Made by a program: the position numbers and the translations under genes. The notes under the pieces are model-generated. The model did not search any database, was not told the origin of the DNA, and worked only from the letters and a program-made list of their open reading frames with translations. From Malachius bipustulatus (lineage: Eukaryota > Arthropoda > Insecta > Coleoptera > Melyridae), in NCBI GenBank assembly GCA_910589415.1, contig OU342630.1:49508012-49572011 (forward strand): a stretch of DNA of 64,000 bases, given 5' to 3'. Below, piece by piece: positions 13,624 to 24,800 of this stretch. Each line of letters starts with the position of its first letter. Within the stretch, counting starts at the first letter, position 1.

Positions 13624-13784
13624 CTCAGATCCAAAAAAGTAGTCACTAACTGACATTACTGAAAAAGAAATTTCAGAGAAGCGGCACTCAGAAACTGATG
13701 TTTAGGGGAAAATTTTCTGCTTGCCGCTTATCCAAAATAGTTTTTCTAGTAATGTCAGTTAGTGACTACTATTTTGGATCTGAG
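13624..13784. mobile_element. Small MITE-like inverted repeat (about 160 bp)
   Basis: The arms at 13624-13660 and 13747-13784 are inverted copies (CTCAGATCC outermost, then AGTCACTAACTGACATTACT), with a short non-coding centre. No clear target duplication. Confidence 0.75.
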
Positions 13785-14176
13785 TTATAACTGATGCGAT
13801 AGTTGCGATGACAGAAGGCGCACTGACATTCATAATAGGATCCTCTGAACGCTCAACCTATCTACGCCTATTTTCAACGCTCCTTGTCGCTAGTGGGCAT
13901 AAACACCATTCCTTCAATTGCTCCAGCCATGTTAATGAACATTACGGATTATCCGGTATGCTGTTATGCAATCATGATGATTGTGTGACTTTAATTGCTT
14001 GATACACTTGCACGACACTATTGCATTGCATAGTATAGGTAGCTTTCGTTCCAATGAATGGAAATTCTGTAGATCGGGGACTTATCTGTTAAGATGTGAG
14101 ATTCCTGGGAACAAGACCTGATTATGGAATATAGCGTAAAGCTGGATACGAAAGTTACAATACCTTACAACATTTA

Positions 14177-14300
14177 GCATTTGATAAAAAAGGAATCTCA
14201 TTTGACAAAAGAGGAATTTCAATTGAAAAATCACGCATTGACGTTTGATAGATGGAAAAAGCATTTGACAAATTAGGAAAAGCAATTGACAAATGACGAA
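14177..14300. repeat. Degenerate ~21-bp tandem repeat
   Basis: Repeated variants of CATTTGACAAAnAGGAA in succession. An open frame on the minus strand is a by-product of the repeat. Confidence 0.5.
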
Positions 14301-14370
14301 ATTTTATCTCTTTCTCTGGGTATAACATAGTAATGGTAGAAAAAAGGGTTTCAGTATATCGTGTTAACGC

Positions 14371-14662
14371 TTGAAATGAACTGATTCCGTAACTGATGAC
14401 TTCTTCATACGGCCTAGGGAACAGTTTCCTGTGTTCAGTCAACTAGGTATTCCTGTCTGCTACTCTGGCATAACTGGGTCGGATGTATCTGGCAGAGCTA
14501 GGAAAACACAAATTTAACTCTTGAAGTGAACTGATTCCGTAACTGCTGACTTCTCCACACGGCCTAGGGACAGTTTCCTGTGTTCAGTCCAGTTGGTATT
14601 CCTTTCTGTTAGTCTGGTATAAGTGGGGCACCAGGCTTATCTGGTAAAGTCTGGAAAAGTTC
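14371..14662. repeat. Tandem duplication, 150-bp period, two copies
   Basis: The first copy begins TTGAAATGAACTGATTCCG at 14371 and the second TTGAAGTGAACTGATTCCG at 14521. Both carry CGGCCTAGGG and CAGTTTCCTGTGTTCAGTC at matching places. Copies differ by substitutions and small indels, so the duplication is not recent. Confidence 0.85.
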
Positions 14663-17531
14663 GTTTAATGCAGACTCTAATGACACTAAACAGTGATGCG
14701 GAAATGGGATGTCATTCTTGCTGATGATCTCTACAGATTAAGTTCACTGTAACGGCTCAAAAAATAAATTCCTTTAATACTTTAATGAATTTGGAAACAA
14801 GTGGATATTGGAGCCTAAAAAAGATGTAGTACTAGCATCGACAGCTTGAAAATTTTAGAAAAGCTTTTATGTTCTAAAATTCCGCTATTTACTAATAGTT
14901 ACGTAATTTGGTGTAGTAGATAAGTTGAATTTTGGTCCCCAACTATACTTCAAATTATTCTCTCTCGAAAACTTTAGCATTGGAGAAATGCTTAGAAAAG
15001 ACAGCTTGAGAATTCCTTTTTGGTGAATTTGATGAAAATACCGGTAAGCTTTCATCAAAAGCTTACTAAACATATTTTTCATGATTTAAAAAAATCAAGT
15101 TTCTTCAATTTACTTCTATATTTTTTGCAGCCCCTTTTGGCCAATACTGTCGAGAGGTATATCTCGATTTTCAGATGTCATTTTAAATAGGAATTGCTTT
15201 TACTGCATGCATTTGTATCGAATGAAGTGATTTTATGTTAATGCTTTATGTTTAAATCATGTTATGCTACCTTTTTGTATGAGTGCGCCATTCTTCCCTT
15301 ATGACGATCTAATGAAACCATGAAAGAATAAAGTGTGGATTATTTCAGTCACGTATCTGCCTTGAGGAACGGATACGTAAATTCCCAATCGCTCGCAAAC
15401 ACGTTTAAATTTCCTTAAATTCACAATTTGCCGGAATAGAGAGAAAAAATCGATCTGTTCACGGCAATAAAGAATAGGAAATCGTTCCGATCCTATTTGC
15501 TAAAATAAATCTGTTGCGTTCAATGGACTATGTAGCAATTCCGACAGTCTATATCGATGGGTACAGGAAACTACTCGCTCTTGGGTTGGAATTCAATTTC
15601 GCTATTTCATCTGCAGTATAACCGGGTAAATTTAGGTTTGGAATAAAGGTGACAACTGAATGCTGTTGCGCGAAGTTTGCTGCTATACAAACAATAGCAA
15701 ATCAATGTAGAGTAATTTCTACCACTAATTTCATTCCTTCGGGTCGCCTTGGCTTTTCACTGTTCAAATCAAAAGCAGAGCCCAGTTACTTACCCGATAA
15801 TATAATAACTTCTGAAAGTGAAATACATGAGTAGTTGTAGAGTTCATTTTGTATCGCAATCCAGTGGAGGCTTTTCAGATGAAATATCTTGGAAACATAA
15901 TTGATTCCGGACTATTTTGTCGTACTCCCCATGGAGATTTGCTCATCACCATTAAATGATCATCAGCGGTTACATGTGCGCAAGCGATGCTTCCACTTGT
16001 GTTAACAATAACTGATTAAACGGCTCAAAGAGCAAAAAGAGCGGTCCTATTTATAAGATGATGGTCCGATGACGTCATACCTCCTCCACTACCTATCTCC
16101 ACCGTAGAGGTAGCTCGAATTTTTCTTTCAAGGTACGGTCAGCTCCAATTTTTTTGCAAAATCAGCCCGCCTCGAATATATTTTATATTTCAAATCTCAA
16201 TAAAATCGAGCTGGTCTGATCTTGTTTCACCTGCTTTGCTTCATATCTCAAGATTGGTAAACTAAATAGTACTCTTGTAGAACTTAAGGAAGACTTTTGA
16301 TTTTCGTTAAACAAATTTTAAAGTCACGTTTCTTCTACGGGTGTCCCTTCAAAATTAGAAAAAAGATCTACATAAGGAGTGGCGTGAAATTGCATTCGAG
16401 CAAAATTGGCCGAACCGTCTCAAAATAGCGGCCATTTGAATATCAAAAAAAAAATTGCTATTTTTTGAACCCTGGTATAAACGAAATGGAATTAAAAAAT
16501 TTGAAACTAAATTAAAAGGATTGAAAGTACATTTTTCGAGCTTAACGTTATAGTTATTAGAAGAAGAAGTTACATGCAGATTCTATACAGTTACCTACCT
16601 ATCAAGGATTATTCTAAAAAATTTCATATACCTTATAATACTGTACCCAGAAAATTAAGATAGTGTGAATCAGAATATATCACGTTTTGATGAACAATAA
16701 CGGATTACTGAGCTTGTAAAACTCATGAATAATTTTTCCCCTTACAAACTTCACATCTAGCCATGCCTCTATTGAAGCTTTTCCGCATTCATTGTTTCGG
16801 GAGGTCATATTTCTCTGGAATATTACGTACATCACTGATCACAAGACGTAAGCCGCCTCTCGCACCGAAAACAATGCTTACATCACGTACAAGGCATAAC
16901 AAGACATAACCTTAATTATTTATCCGGCTGAAAAAGGCCATTCATCACGGAGCCCTTTGTAGATCTCCAAGAAACCCTTCCTCATTTTCATTTGTCGTGC
17001 AGACGGCTCAGGACCGCTCTACCACAATATGCGGTTAGCTAGAGTGGGTTCAGAAATAGTTGGTGAAGCAAGAAGAGGGAAGAGACGACAGTGGCGTATA
17101 TTTTGCACCTTCTAAAAAAAATTAAACACCACCATCGGGCAATTAACATAATTTGTAACATTCCATGCATTGAGAGCTTGTTTTTTTTGTTACTCTACGT
17201 CATAATTATTCTAACATGAATATGTTACTTTGATATGTCACCAAGACCTTCACGAAACATTTTCGACGTAAGCAGTCGAAAACCAATAATTAATAAATTA
17301 ATTTAATTTGCAAGAATTTACCTAAAATTTAGGTCAGCGTCCATTTTTAACAAACAAGTGGAGATTTTTTCTTTTTCATATTTTATATGTCATAATATGC
17401 CCCCAAACTGTATCGCAAGTTACGGTAATCCTCCAATTATGATAAGACTTTGACCAAGTTAGATAACTCCTACCTATCCTATGATACAGTTAGTTCACCC
17501 CTTTAACACTCTCTCTCTGTTCCTGTTTCAG
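14663..17531. other. Intron sequence to next exon, no recognised feature
   Basis: AT-rich DNA ending in the pyrimidine tract and CAG acceptor before the exon at 17532. No convincing coding or element structure seen. Confidence 0.5.
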
Positions 17532-17642
17532 CTCGTTGTGGAAGAGCCTAACGTCACTCGATTTGAGCTACAACCAACTCGACGGCGTGCCATTCGCCGC
17601 CCTAAAAGACCTACGCAGTCTGCAGTGGATTAATCTGCACGG
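17532..17642 (+). CDS. Chaoptin-like LRR protein, internal exon
   Basis: 111-bp exon between TGTTTCAG and GTAGGT. The first base completes the serine codon from the previous exon and the last two bases (GG) join the first G of the next exon to encode glycine. It encodes one and a half LRRs: LTSLDLSYNQLDGVPFAAL, then LRSLQWINLHG, which runs straight on into NQISSMFGDW in the next exon. The 24-residue repeat spacing is preserved across both junctions, good evidence that no exon is missing between. The intron that follows is about 25 kb. Confidence 0.9.
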
Positions 17643-18001
17643 GTAGGTATACTCCTCCTCCTTCGCCTTCTCTCCTACATATTCATAATAAAGGGACCGA
17701 AGCGCCAGACCGTGCTTCGTACTGCGACACCGGCGCTCTAAGCGGCGCACACACACAGAGATTTGATTTTAATTACCGGTTTCGGCAATGTCAGATTTGA
17801 TTATTTAGAGGATCGAATGTCGGAGTTGCGTTAATGCAGTCTGAACGTTAATACTTACGACGTCCACTGGGATCTTAGGATATGTGTATAAAGGATAATC
17901 AGGGATAGGTACCTATAATAGTGTCTTGAGTCATACTGAGTTGAGAAATTTTCTGAACAGGAATATGGAAAAGGGTCATCATAGGTTTTGACATGAATGT
18001 A
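17643..18001. other. Start of the 25-kb intron, no recognised feature
   Basis: Intron DNA after the GTAGGT donor. A short minus-strand open frame here overlaps the exon and looks like a shadow. Confidence 0.5.
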
Positions 18002-18630
18002 CAGGTTGTTGTGAACAAGTAGGTCAAGCTCTTAGCCATAGATAAACTTGCCCAAATTTTTTCTGCAAATGTTACATTTTTGCTGGCTCAAATCTCAAAG
18101 GGGGTGGCACTTAGAGATTAAACTGAATATATTTTTATAGGGAATTTAGTATGTTTTTCAACTTCTTAACATGTTACAGTCATTTATTCTGAAAAAATAT
18201 TTAAATTTAAAAAAGTCGGTGGCGTACGTTTTTCTTTGCAAAATGGAGAGTACCGCTCTGGACGCCACTGGACTTAATAATTTTAATCTACTTGGGGCTA
18301 AAGGAGCTCCTCATTAGGTACTACAAATAACACTGCCAAATTACAGCACCAAATAATATTTGAGAAATTTATGAAAACCAGAGTTGAAAAAAAAACTTAT
18401 CGTGTGTCTTGAAAACCAGAAAAATTGTTCCAGGAATACGCACTTAAATTTAGTTCATATACATTTAGGTAACACCCTGATGCTGTTATAAAGTTTTTAC
18501 TATTTAAGAACAGCTGTAACATGTTAAGGAGTTGAAAAACATACCAAGTTTCTAGAAAACTTTTTACTCAGAAGAAAATTAACATCTAAATATAAAATTT
18601 GCGGAGAAAAAAATTGGAACACCCACCCTG
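18002..18630. mobile_element. TA-flanked foldback element (about 0.63 kb)
   Basis: Right end reads CACCCACCCTG followed by TA; left end is TA then CAGGTTGTTGTG. Inverted homology is clear inside: GTATGTTTTTCAACTTCTTA near 18150 pairs with TAAGGAGTTGAAAAACATAC near 18530, and the AACATGTTACAG block is also mirrored. The left terminus is diverged and may contain an insertion. Non-coding. Confidence 0.65.
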
Positions 18631-18802
18631 TATATGCGCCAAAAACTTAAGAAAGGGGACTTTTGAACTCCCCCCACCGCCGCGATAGCTGTAATCGATA
18701 GGACTCTATTAGACGTTTATCAGGGAACCTTCCCATACATATTCCTAGAATTCTTGGAACTAAACATGACATTAAAGCAGCGAAACCAACTTTTTTGGCC
18801 TT

Positions 18803-19647
18803 AGGTATTTCTTCTTCTTCTAGTGCCTATTCGTTTCGAATATTGGCGACCATCTTGGCTATGATGACCTTGTTGACTGCTGCTTTAAACAGTTCTGTGG
18901 TTGTTTTTGAATACCATGTCCTCAGGTTCTTGAGCCATGATATCCTTCTTCTTCCGGGCCCTCTCCTTCCACACACTTTTCCTTGGAGGATGGATTTCAA
19001 GAGTTTGTATTTGTTGTCATTTCTCATTATGTGTCCGAGATATTCCAGCTTCCTTCTCTTAACCGTCTTCATCACCTCCCTCTCCTTTCCCATTCTTTCC
19101 AGTACTGCTTCGTTGGTCACTCTATCTGTCCATGATATCTTAAGGATCCTCCTGTATAGCCACATCTCGAAGGCTTCGAGCTTCTTTTGTGTTGCTTCGG
19201 TCAATGTCCAGGATTCCATGCCATAGTACAATATGGAGAACACATAGCAGCGCAGGAGTTTTACTTTAATATCTAGTTTGAGGTTATGGCTTTTGAAGAG
19301 CTTGGACATCTTGGAGAAGGCATCCCTTGCTTTTTCTATCCTACATCTGATCTCTTGTGAATGGTCCCACTGTTCGTTTATTAAGGTTCCCAGGTAGACA
19401 AGTTTGGATACCCGTTCTATTGGTATATTTTTAATAAACAGTTGACAGTTTTCTCCCTTCTCTTTACTTATGACCATAAATTTCGTTTTGTTGATGTTCA
19501 TTTTTAGCCCGTATCTTTCACTCACTTCATTCACTTTGTTCATTAGCTGTTGTAGACCTTCTATACTATCTGCAAATATGACAGTATCATCTGCATATCG
19601 GATATTATTCAGCCGTTCACCGTTTACAAGAATTCCATTATCATCGC
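18803..19647 (-). mobile_element. RTE-clade LINE, 3' half (separated by the BEL insertion)
   Basis: This is the 3' part of the LINE whose 5' part lies at 25624 to about 28110. On the minus strand it starts inside the RT domain, just before YADD, and runs through the C-terminal domain to a short A/G-rich tail (GAAGAAGAAGAAAT, about 18806-18820), the simple-repeat tail typical of RTE elements. Removing the BEL element and one copy of its target duplication restores one reading frame across the junction. Confidence 0.85.
18827..19647 (-). pseudogene. RTE LINE ORF2, C-terminal part of reverse transcriptase
   Basis: Open frame on the minus strand from the insertion point to 18827. Near its start it carries NNIRYADDTVIFADS, the RT catalytic YADD box. 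It continues with GLKMNINKTKFMVIS and KLVYLGTLINEQ, then the thumb and C-terminal region with WLYRRILKISWTDR and LEYLGHIMRNDNKY, typical of RTE/BovB-type ORF2 proteins. It ends with a normal stop. The part is intact in itself but cut off from its N-terminal two thirds, so no functional enzyme can be made from this copy. Confidence 0.85.
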
Positions 19648-20161
19648 TGTTGCAGATTGAGCTGCTTTTAAATTAGTTAAATCATGTAGACACTGTCTAT
19701 GTGAATGTAGACACGTTTAGGATGAAGAAGAACTGAAATGTCGAATTTTCTGTTAAATATTGATCCGGGAGATGCACTTCTTAGGTGGTCTTCGTGGAAT
19801 AGGGAAAAAGTAAAATGTAACCCTTGCTTGCCTGCGTCAGGTGTGCAAAGCAAGATTCGCTTTTCGTTCGTTGACCAGGACAGAAGTCCTGCTGTCTCTA
19901 ATATTCGTATTATTTCGTATCGTTCGTTCGTCAGACTAAATAAATACCTACATACCTACCCCGACTTAATTCAAATTATTCATCTTACTAAATCGTTTAA
20001 TCATATTATAATCGTCTACATAATTAGAAATTACCTTTAAATTGATTGGTTGTTCTACAGCATTGTGTAAAATTACTAGTTTTGCATTAAAAGATTAATT
20101 TAATGTGTGTCTATTAATTTATACAGTTCATTATTCGTTCTTTGTGTACCTAAACCGTACA
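19648..20161 (+). repeat. BEL 5' LTR
   Basis: 514 bp, TGTTGC at the left end and CCGTACA at the right. It reads the same as the 3' LTR. A 100-codon open frame inside it (19738-20040) appears in both LTRs and is not a known protein. Confidence 0.95.
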
Positions 20162-20167
20162 TAAAAG

Positions 20168-20185
20168 TGGTCCTTCGAGCCGGAT
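20168..20185 (+). promoter_or_regulatory. Putative primer-binding site of the BEL element
   Basis: TGGTCCTTCGAGCCGGAT starts 6 bp after the 5' LTR. The TGG complements the CCA end of a tRNA and the rest looks like a tRNA acceptor and T-arm complement. I did not identify which tRNA. Confidence 0.7.
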
Positions 20186-20357
20186 TGTAACTGAATTTAG
20201 TGCAAATGGAAATTAATGGAAGTTGCTGGTGTCCCATGGATGCAGTGAATACGTCGTTAAACAAAATTGTGCAGTTTTAAGTGTCCAGAATCGTTCATTG
20301 TCGACTACAAGTATTTCGTGTTTCGTGTTGGATGGTTGTTGCAGAGAAACTTCTGTA

Positions 20358-20521
20358 CGAGCGCCTGGATTGCAGACAAGCCCCTGGAGTCCACAAAAAC
20401 GAGCTCCTGGATTGCAGACAAGGCCCTGGAGTCCACAAAAACGAGCTTCTGGATTGCAGAGCAATTCCTGGATTCCACAAAAACGAGGTCCTGGATTGCA
20501 GAGAAGTTCCTGGATTCCACT
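20358..20521. repeat. 42-bp tandem repeat in the BEL leader, about four copies
   Basis: Units of 42 bp around CTGGATTGCAGA...CTGGAxTCCAC, with alternating GGAGTCC and GGATTCC variants. Because 42 is a multiple of three, several frames on both strands stay open through it, which explains the cluster of overlapping short open frames here; none is likely to be a gene. Confidence 0.85.
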
Positions 20522-20925
20522 AAACTGAGTAACGTACCTCTTCATTTATTATTCGAGGAAAGTTTCTTATTTCCTATTTCGTTTTCGCATCAAAATGTCA
20601 TATTAATCGTTCGAAGCCTAATTCGTCAGCTAATGAGTCGAAAGAAGCACTCAGACCCACCTACTTAATTAAATTCGTCGTTTTGGTTGATGTACCTACC
20701 TACTATTCGTGAATTCGTGAACAATACTAAAGTTTGATAAATTTGATCGTAAAAATATAAATAATTGTAATTTCGTTCGTGTTTATAATATTAATATACC
20801 TATAGTTATCGTATGTCATATCGTAAGTACCTAAATGTTCGTCAGTCGTACCATTGTATGAAAAATCGTTTATTATATTATTCTGTGTTATAAAAATATC
20901 GTTTGTTAAGTAATATTGTAAAAAG

Positions 20926-21852
20926 ATGGATAATTTGAAGAAAAAGAGGGGTTACGCGAAAGGATTAATTACAAAAATCGAAACGTGGGTTGAGGAGAAT
21001 TTAAAAAATGAAAATAATAAAAATCAAATCGAAATTCGCAAAAGAAATTTAATAGCAGCTTATCAGAGTTATGTAAATATACAAGAATCGATCGCAGAGA
21101 TTAAAGAAGATGCCACTAAAGATAGTGAGGATGTAGAAAGTAAATTTTGTAATTTGTTTTCTAAGTTAGAAAATAGAATTGAAGAGTTAACTAGTCTAAG
21201 CACCCAACAACCTAGATTAGATGGAAACGTAGAATTTCAGAATTTCGTATCGAATTTACAACAATCGAATAAAGAATTTGTAGCCGAATTAGTTCAGGGT
21301 GTTACGACAAGTATAAATACAAAGGGTGCAAATTCTCAAACAGTTAAGCTGCCCGAAATCAAAATTCCAATTTTTTCAGGTGATGCTGCAGAGTGGAATA
21401 GTTTTCATGATCTGTTTACTAAACTCATCATAAATAATGAGGATTTAGATAATATCGAAAAACTAATTTATCTTAAGGGATATTTGAGAGGCGAAGCACT
21501 GTCTTTAATACAGAATTTGTCGTTGGTAAGCTCGAATTTACAAACTGCGATTAATTTGTTAGAAAATAGATATAAAAACACGTATGCGATAATCGAGGCG
21601 CACATCACCAATTTATTCGAAAACTTACCTAATTTATTGAAGCCAAAGGCTCAGAACCTGAGGGAGTTCTTAACTCATATTAATCAAAATATCGAAAGTT
21701 TGGAAAATTTAAATGTACCCGTAAATTCTTGGGACTTAATTTTAATTCATATTTTTTCCAAGAAATTGGATTTTCAATTGCAAAAGGCTTATTGCTTACA
21801 TCGAGATACCAAGAACCTACCAACGTTAAAAGAATTTATTAACTTTTTATAA
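20926..21852 (+). CDS. BEL/Pao Gag, N-terminal part up to a premature stop
   Basis: 308-codon frame starting ATGGATAATTTG. After a charged N-terminal region it contains the Pao-type Gag domain (DUF1759): LPEIKIPIFSGDAAEWNSF near residues 141-159, then LIYLKGYLRGEAL and ENRYKN. It stops with TAA at 21850-21852. The downstream sequence stays open in the same frame through the zinc knuckles and the whole pol region, so the stop interrupts a single gag-pol frame, probably by point mutation in this copy. Gag forms the particle that packages element RNA in the cytoplasm (family knowledge). Confidence 0.9.
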   Translation: MDNLKKKRGYAKGLITKIETWVEENLKNENNKNQIEIRKRNLIAAYQSYVNIQESIAEIKEDATKDSEDVESKFCNLFSKLENRIEELTSLSTQQPRLDGNVEFQNFVSNLQQSNKEFVAELVQGVTTSINTKGANSQTVKLPEIKIPIFSGDAAEWNSFHDLFTKLIINNEDLDNIEKLIYLKGYLRGEALSLIQNLSLVSSNLQTAINLLENRYKNTYAIIEAHITNLFENLPNLLKPKAQNLREFLTHINQNIESLENLNVPVNSWDLILIHIFSKKLDFQLQKAYCLHRDTKNLPTLKEFINFL

Positions 21853-24800
21853 AAGCAATGCAAAGCATTAGAGGAAATAGATGCAACAAAAGGCACTAGT
21901 CCTACACCGATTAGGAAAGTTAATCATTTTATTAGTTCAACTCATAATTCGAATCAACAACAGACAGGAAAGGCGACAGGAAATCAATCCTATTTAATTT
22001 GTAATTTTTGCTCAGAGAATCATTCGATTTATAAATGTTATAAATTTAAACAATTAACTATTCAGGAAAGAAACAACTTTATAACCTCTCGAGGTTTTTG
22101 CAAAATATGTCTGTTTAGGAAGCATTCGTTCGATGATACTTGCACTGGGAATAATTGTTGGCAATGTGGCAAAAGGCATAATACTCTACTTCATATCAAT
22201 TTTGATCGAGAAGTTCACTCAAATCCTAGAAATTTTCAAATTCGTCGCACAGAAAGTCGCAGCCAGTGGCAGGATCTCCATAAACCTAATTCGAGCACAA
22301 TTATTAATCGTCAATTTAATCGTCATAATCGTACGTATGGTGTAAACCAATATCAAAATAAACATTATTCAACAAACAATAATTCAAATCAATCAACGCC
22401 AGAAAATAAAGAATCGGGACAAATCGTAAATCAAAAGAATTCGAGTCAATTAGAACCAAGGTCGCAAGACAGTCCCAAGCAAAGAAGTATCGTAAATGAA
22501 AATGAAAATAAAGAAAATAAGCCCGAAAGTTCGTTATCGTTTTCCACTTATTCGCAAAATAATTCGCAAATCGTACTAGCCACAGCAGTGGTAACAATTT
22601 ATAGTCGCAACGGCGATCCAGTTTCGGCTAGGTGCTTACTGGATTCGGCAAGTCAGATTAGCATGTGCACAAAAGAATTGCTAGACAAATTAAATTCGAA
22701 TACTTATCGTAAAGAATTGCAAATATCAGGAATCTCGCAATTAAATGCTCAATCAAATGAGATGGTTGATTTAACCATTAAGTCAAACGTTTATAGAAAA
22801 AATTCGTTCAAAGTTTCGTGTGCAGTATTGGAAAATATAACTTGCGAACTACCGCAAACTACTCTAAACGTATCAAATTTAAAAATACCGGATCACATTA
22901 TGTTAGCTGATCCAAAGTTTAATGTCTCGTCGAAAATCGACATCTTGCTAGGAGCAGACGTCTATTATGATTTAATCGTTCCAGGAGTGATTAAATTAGG
23001 GGCGGATATGCCAACCCTTTTTAGTACACTCTTAGGATATGTCGTCGGCGGTAAATTGGCAAATAATAAGCCAAAGCATTCTAATATTAATTCGTATAAT
23101 GAACTAGGGAATAGTTCACCCAATTGTTGTTCTTTTTTAAATACGTCATCGAGTAGCGATGAACTGTTACAAAAATTTTGGGAGATAGAAGACATCGAAG
23201 AGAAAACAATTTTAAGTCCCGAAAATGCAAAATCGGAAGAAATTTTTAAAGAAACGACGATTCGATTAGAAAATGGACGGTTTCAAATAAATTTTCCATT
23301 TAAAAATCAAAAAAATAAATCGTGTAATTTAGGTGAATCGTTTTTGCAAGCAAGAAAACGATTTGCTGGTCTCGAAAAGCGATTTCTAAGAGATCCAAAT
23401 TTAAAATTAAAATATAAACAATTTATCGATGAATATGTAAACTTAAATCATGCAAAAATCGTCCCTCTAAGTTCTCATAATGAGAGAGGAGAAAATAAAT
23501 ATTTTATGCCCCATCACGCAGTTATACGTGAAGATAGTGAAACAACAAAATTGCGTGTTGTTTTTGACGCTTCGATGAAAACTTCATCGGGTTTATCGCT
23601 TAATGATATTTTATTAAAAGGCTATACGGTACAACCGGAATTATTCGATATCATATGTAGATTTCGGATAGGTACTTTCGTAGTCATTGCGGACATTGAA
23701 AAAATGTACCGTCAGATTCGTGTAAATCCGAATCACACATATTTACAGAACATCCTGTGGCGTGAAAATGAAAATGAACCTTTACAATGTTTAGAGTTAT
23801 TAACAATAACGTATGGTACGAATTTCGCGCCCTTTGCTGCCACTAGATGTTTAAAAGAACTGGCTGAAAAAGAATCGCAAAATTACCCGCTTGCATCAAA
23901 AATGTTACTTTCACAAACATACGTCGATGATGTGCTCGTCAGTTCAAATTCGAAAAATGAATTAATCGAAACTTCTTCGCAATTAATTAGTTTATTAAAT
24001 ACTGCAGGATTTAAGTTACATAAGTGGCATTCAAATGTCAAAGATTTTTCTACAGAGTTCAATGAAAATAATTCGAATGAGGATTTCCAAGTTGATTCAA
24101 ATCAAAATAATTCGAAAAATAATTACGACATTCAAAATGAAAGTTCGTCTAGTAAGGTGCTTGGCTTGCAATGGAATTCTCATGAAGACTTTCTCGTAAT
24201 GACACTGCCCGAATTTAAGGAAATTAAAAATTACACAAAAAGAGAAGTTCTGTCGAAAATTGCTTCAATCTTCGATCCTATTGGATTGTTAGGTCCCGTC
24301 GTAGTAACTGCAAAATTAATTATGCAGAAAATATGGATCAGTAAAATCGAGTGGGATGATAATCTCCCAGATAATTTAATGTCGGAATGGAATAAATTTT
24401 TCTTCTCGCTACCGTGTTTAAAAGAGGTGAAGATTCCGAGGAATCTATCTTTAAATTTGTCAATCGAAAGTATCGAAATCCACGGATTTTGTGACGCCAG
24501 CTTAAAAGCTTATGGCGCCTGCGTATATTTGCGTGTATTATATTCAAATAAGGATGTGTCGTGTAGACTAATTTGTTCAAAATCTAGGGTGTCTCCTTTG
24601 AAAAGTATAACGTTGCCAAGGTTGGAACTCTGTGGAGCTGTGTTGCTCGCGAAATTGGTAGAAAGAATATGTCGAACTTACGAAAATAAAATTGAGTATT
24701 TAAATCGGTTACAAAATCGTCCGAAGTGGTTAAAACCTTCAGAAAACTTAAAAATTAACGATCTCGTTTTAATAAAAGAAGAAAATACTCCTCCATTGAA

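Noticed and set aside
17088..18276. hAT-like pair CAGTGGCG near 17092 and CGCCACTG near 18268
   Set aside because: The interval would contain a conserved coding exon of the LRR gene and has no matching target duplication; the match is only 8 bp.
18795..19226. 143-codon hydrophobic plus-strand frame
   Set aside because: Antisense shadow of the RTE LINE C-terminal region.
19738..20040. 100-codon frame in the BEL LTR, repeated at 25200-25502
   Set aside because: Present only because the LTR is duplicated; no known domain, and LTRs of this group are not expected to code here.
20358..20521. CRISPR-like array
   Set aside because: The units are contiguous tandem repeats with no distinct spacers, in an insect retrotransposon leader.
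20213..20668. Cluster of six overlapping open frames on both strands
   Set aside because: Explained by the 42-bp tandem repeat whose length is a multiple of three.
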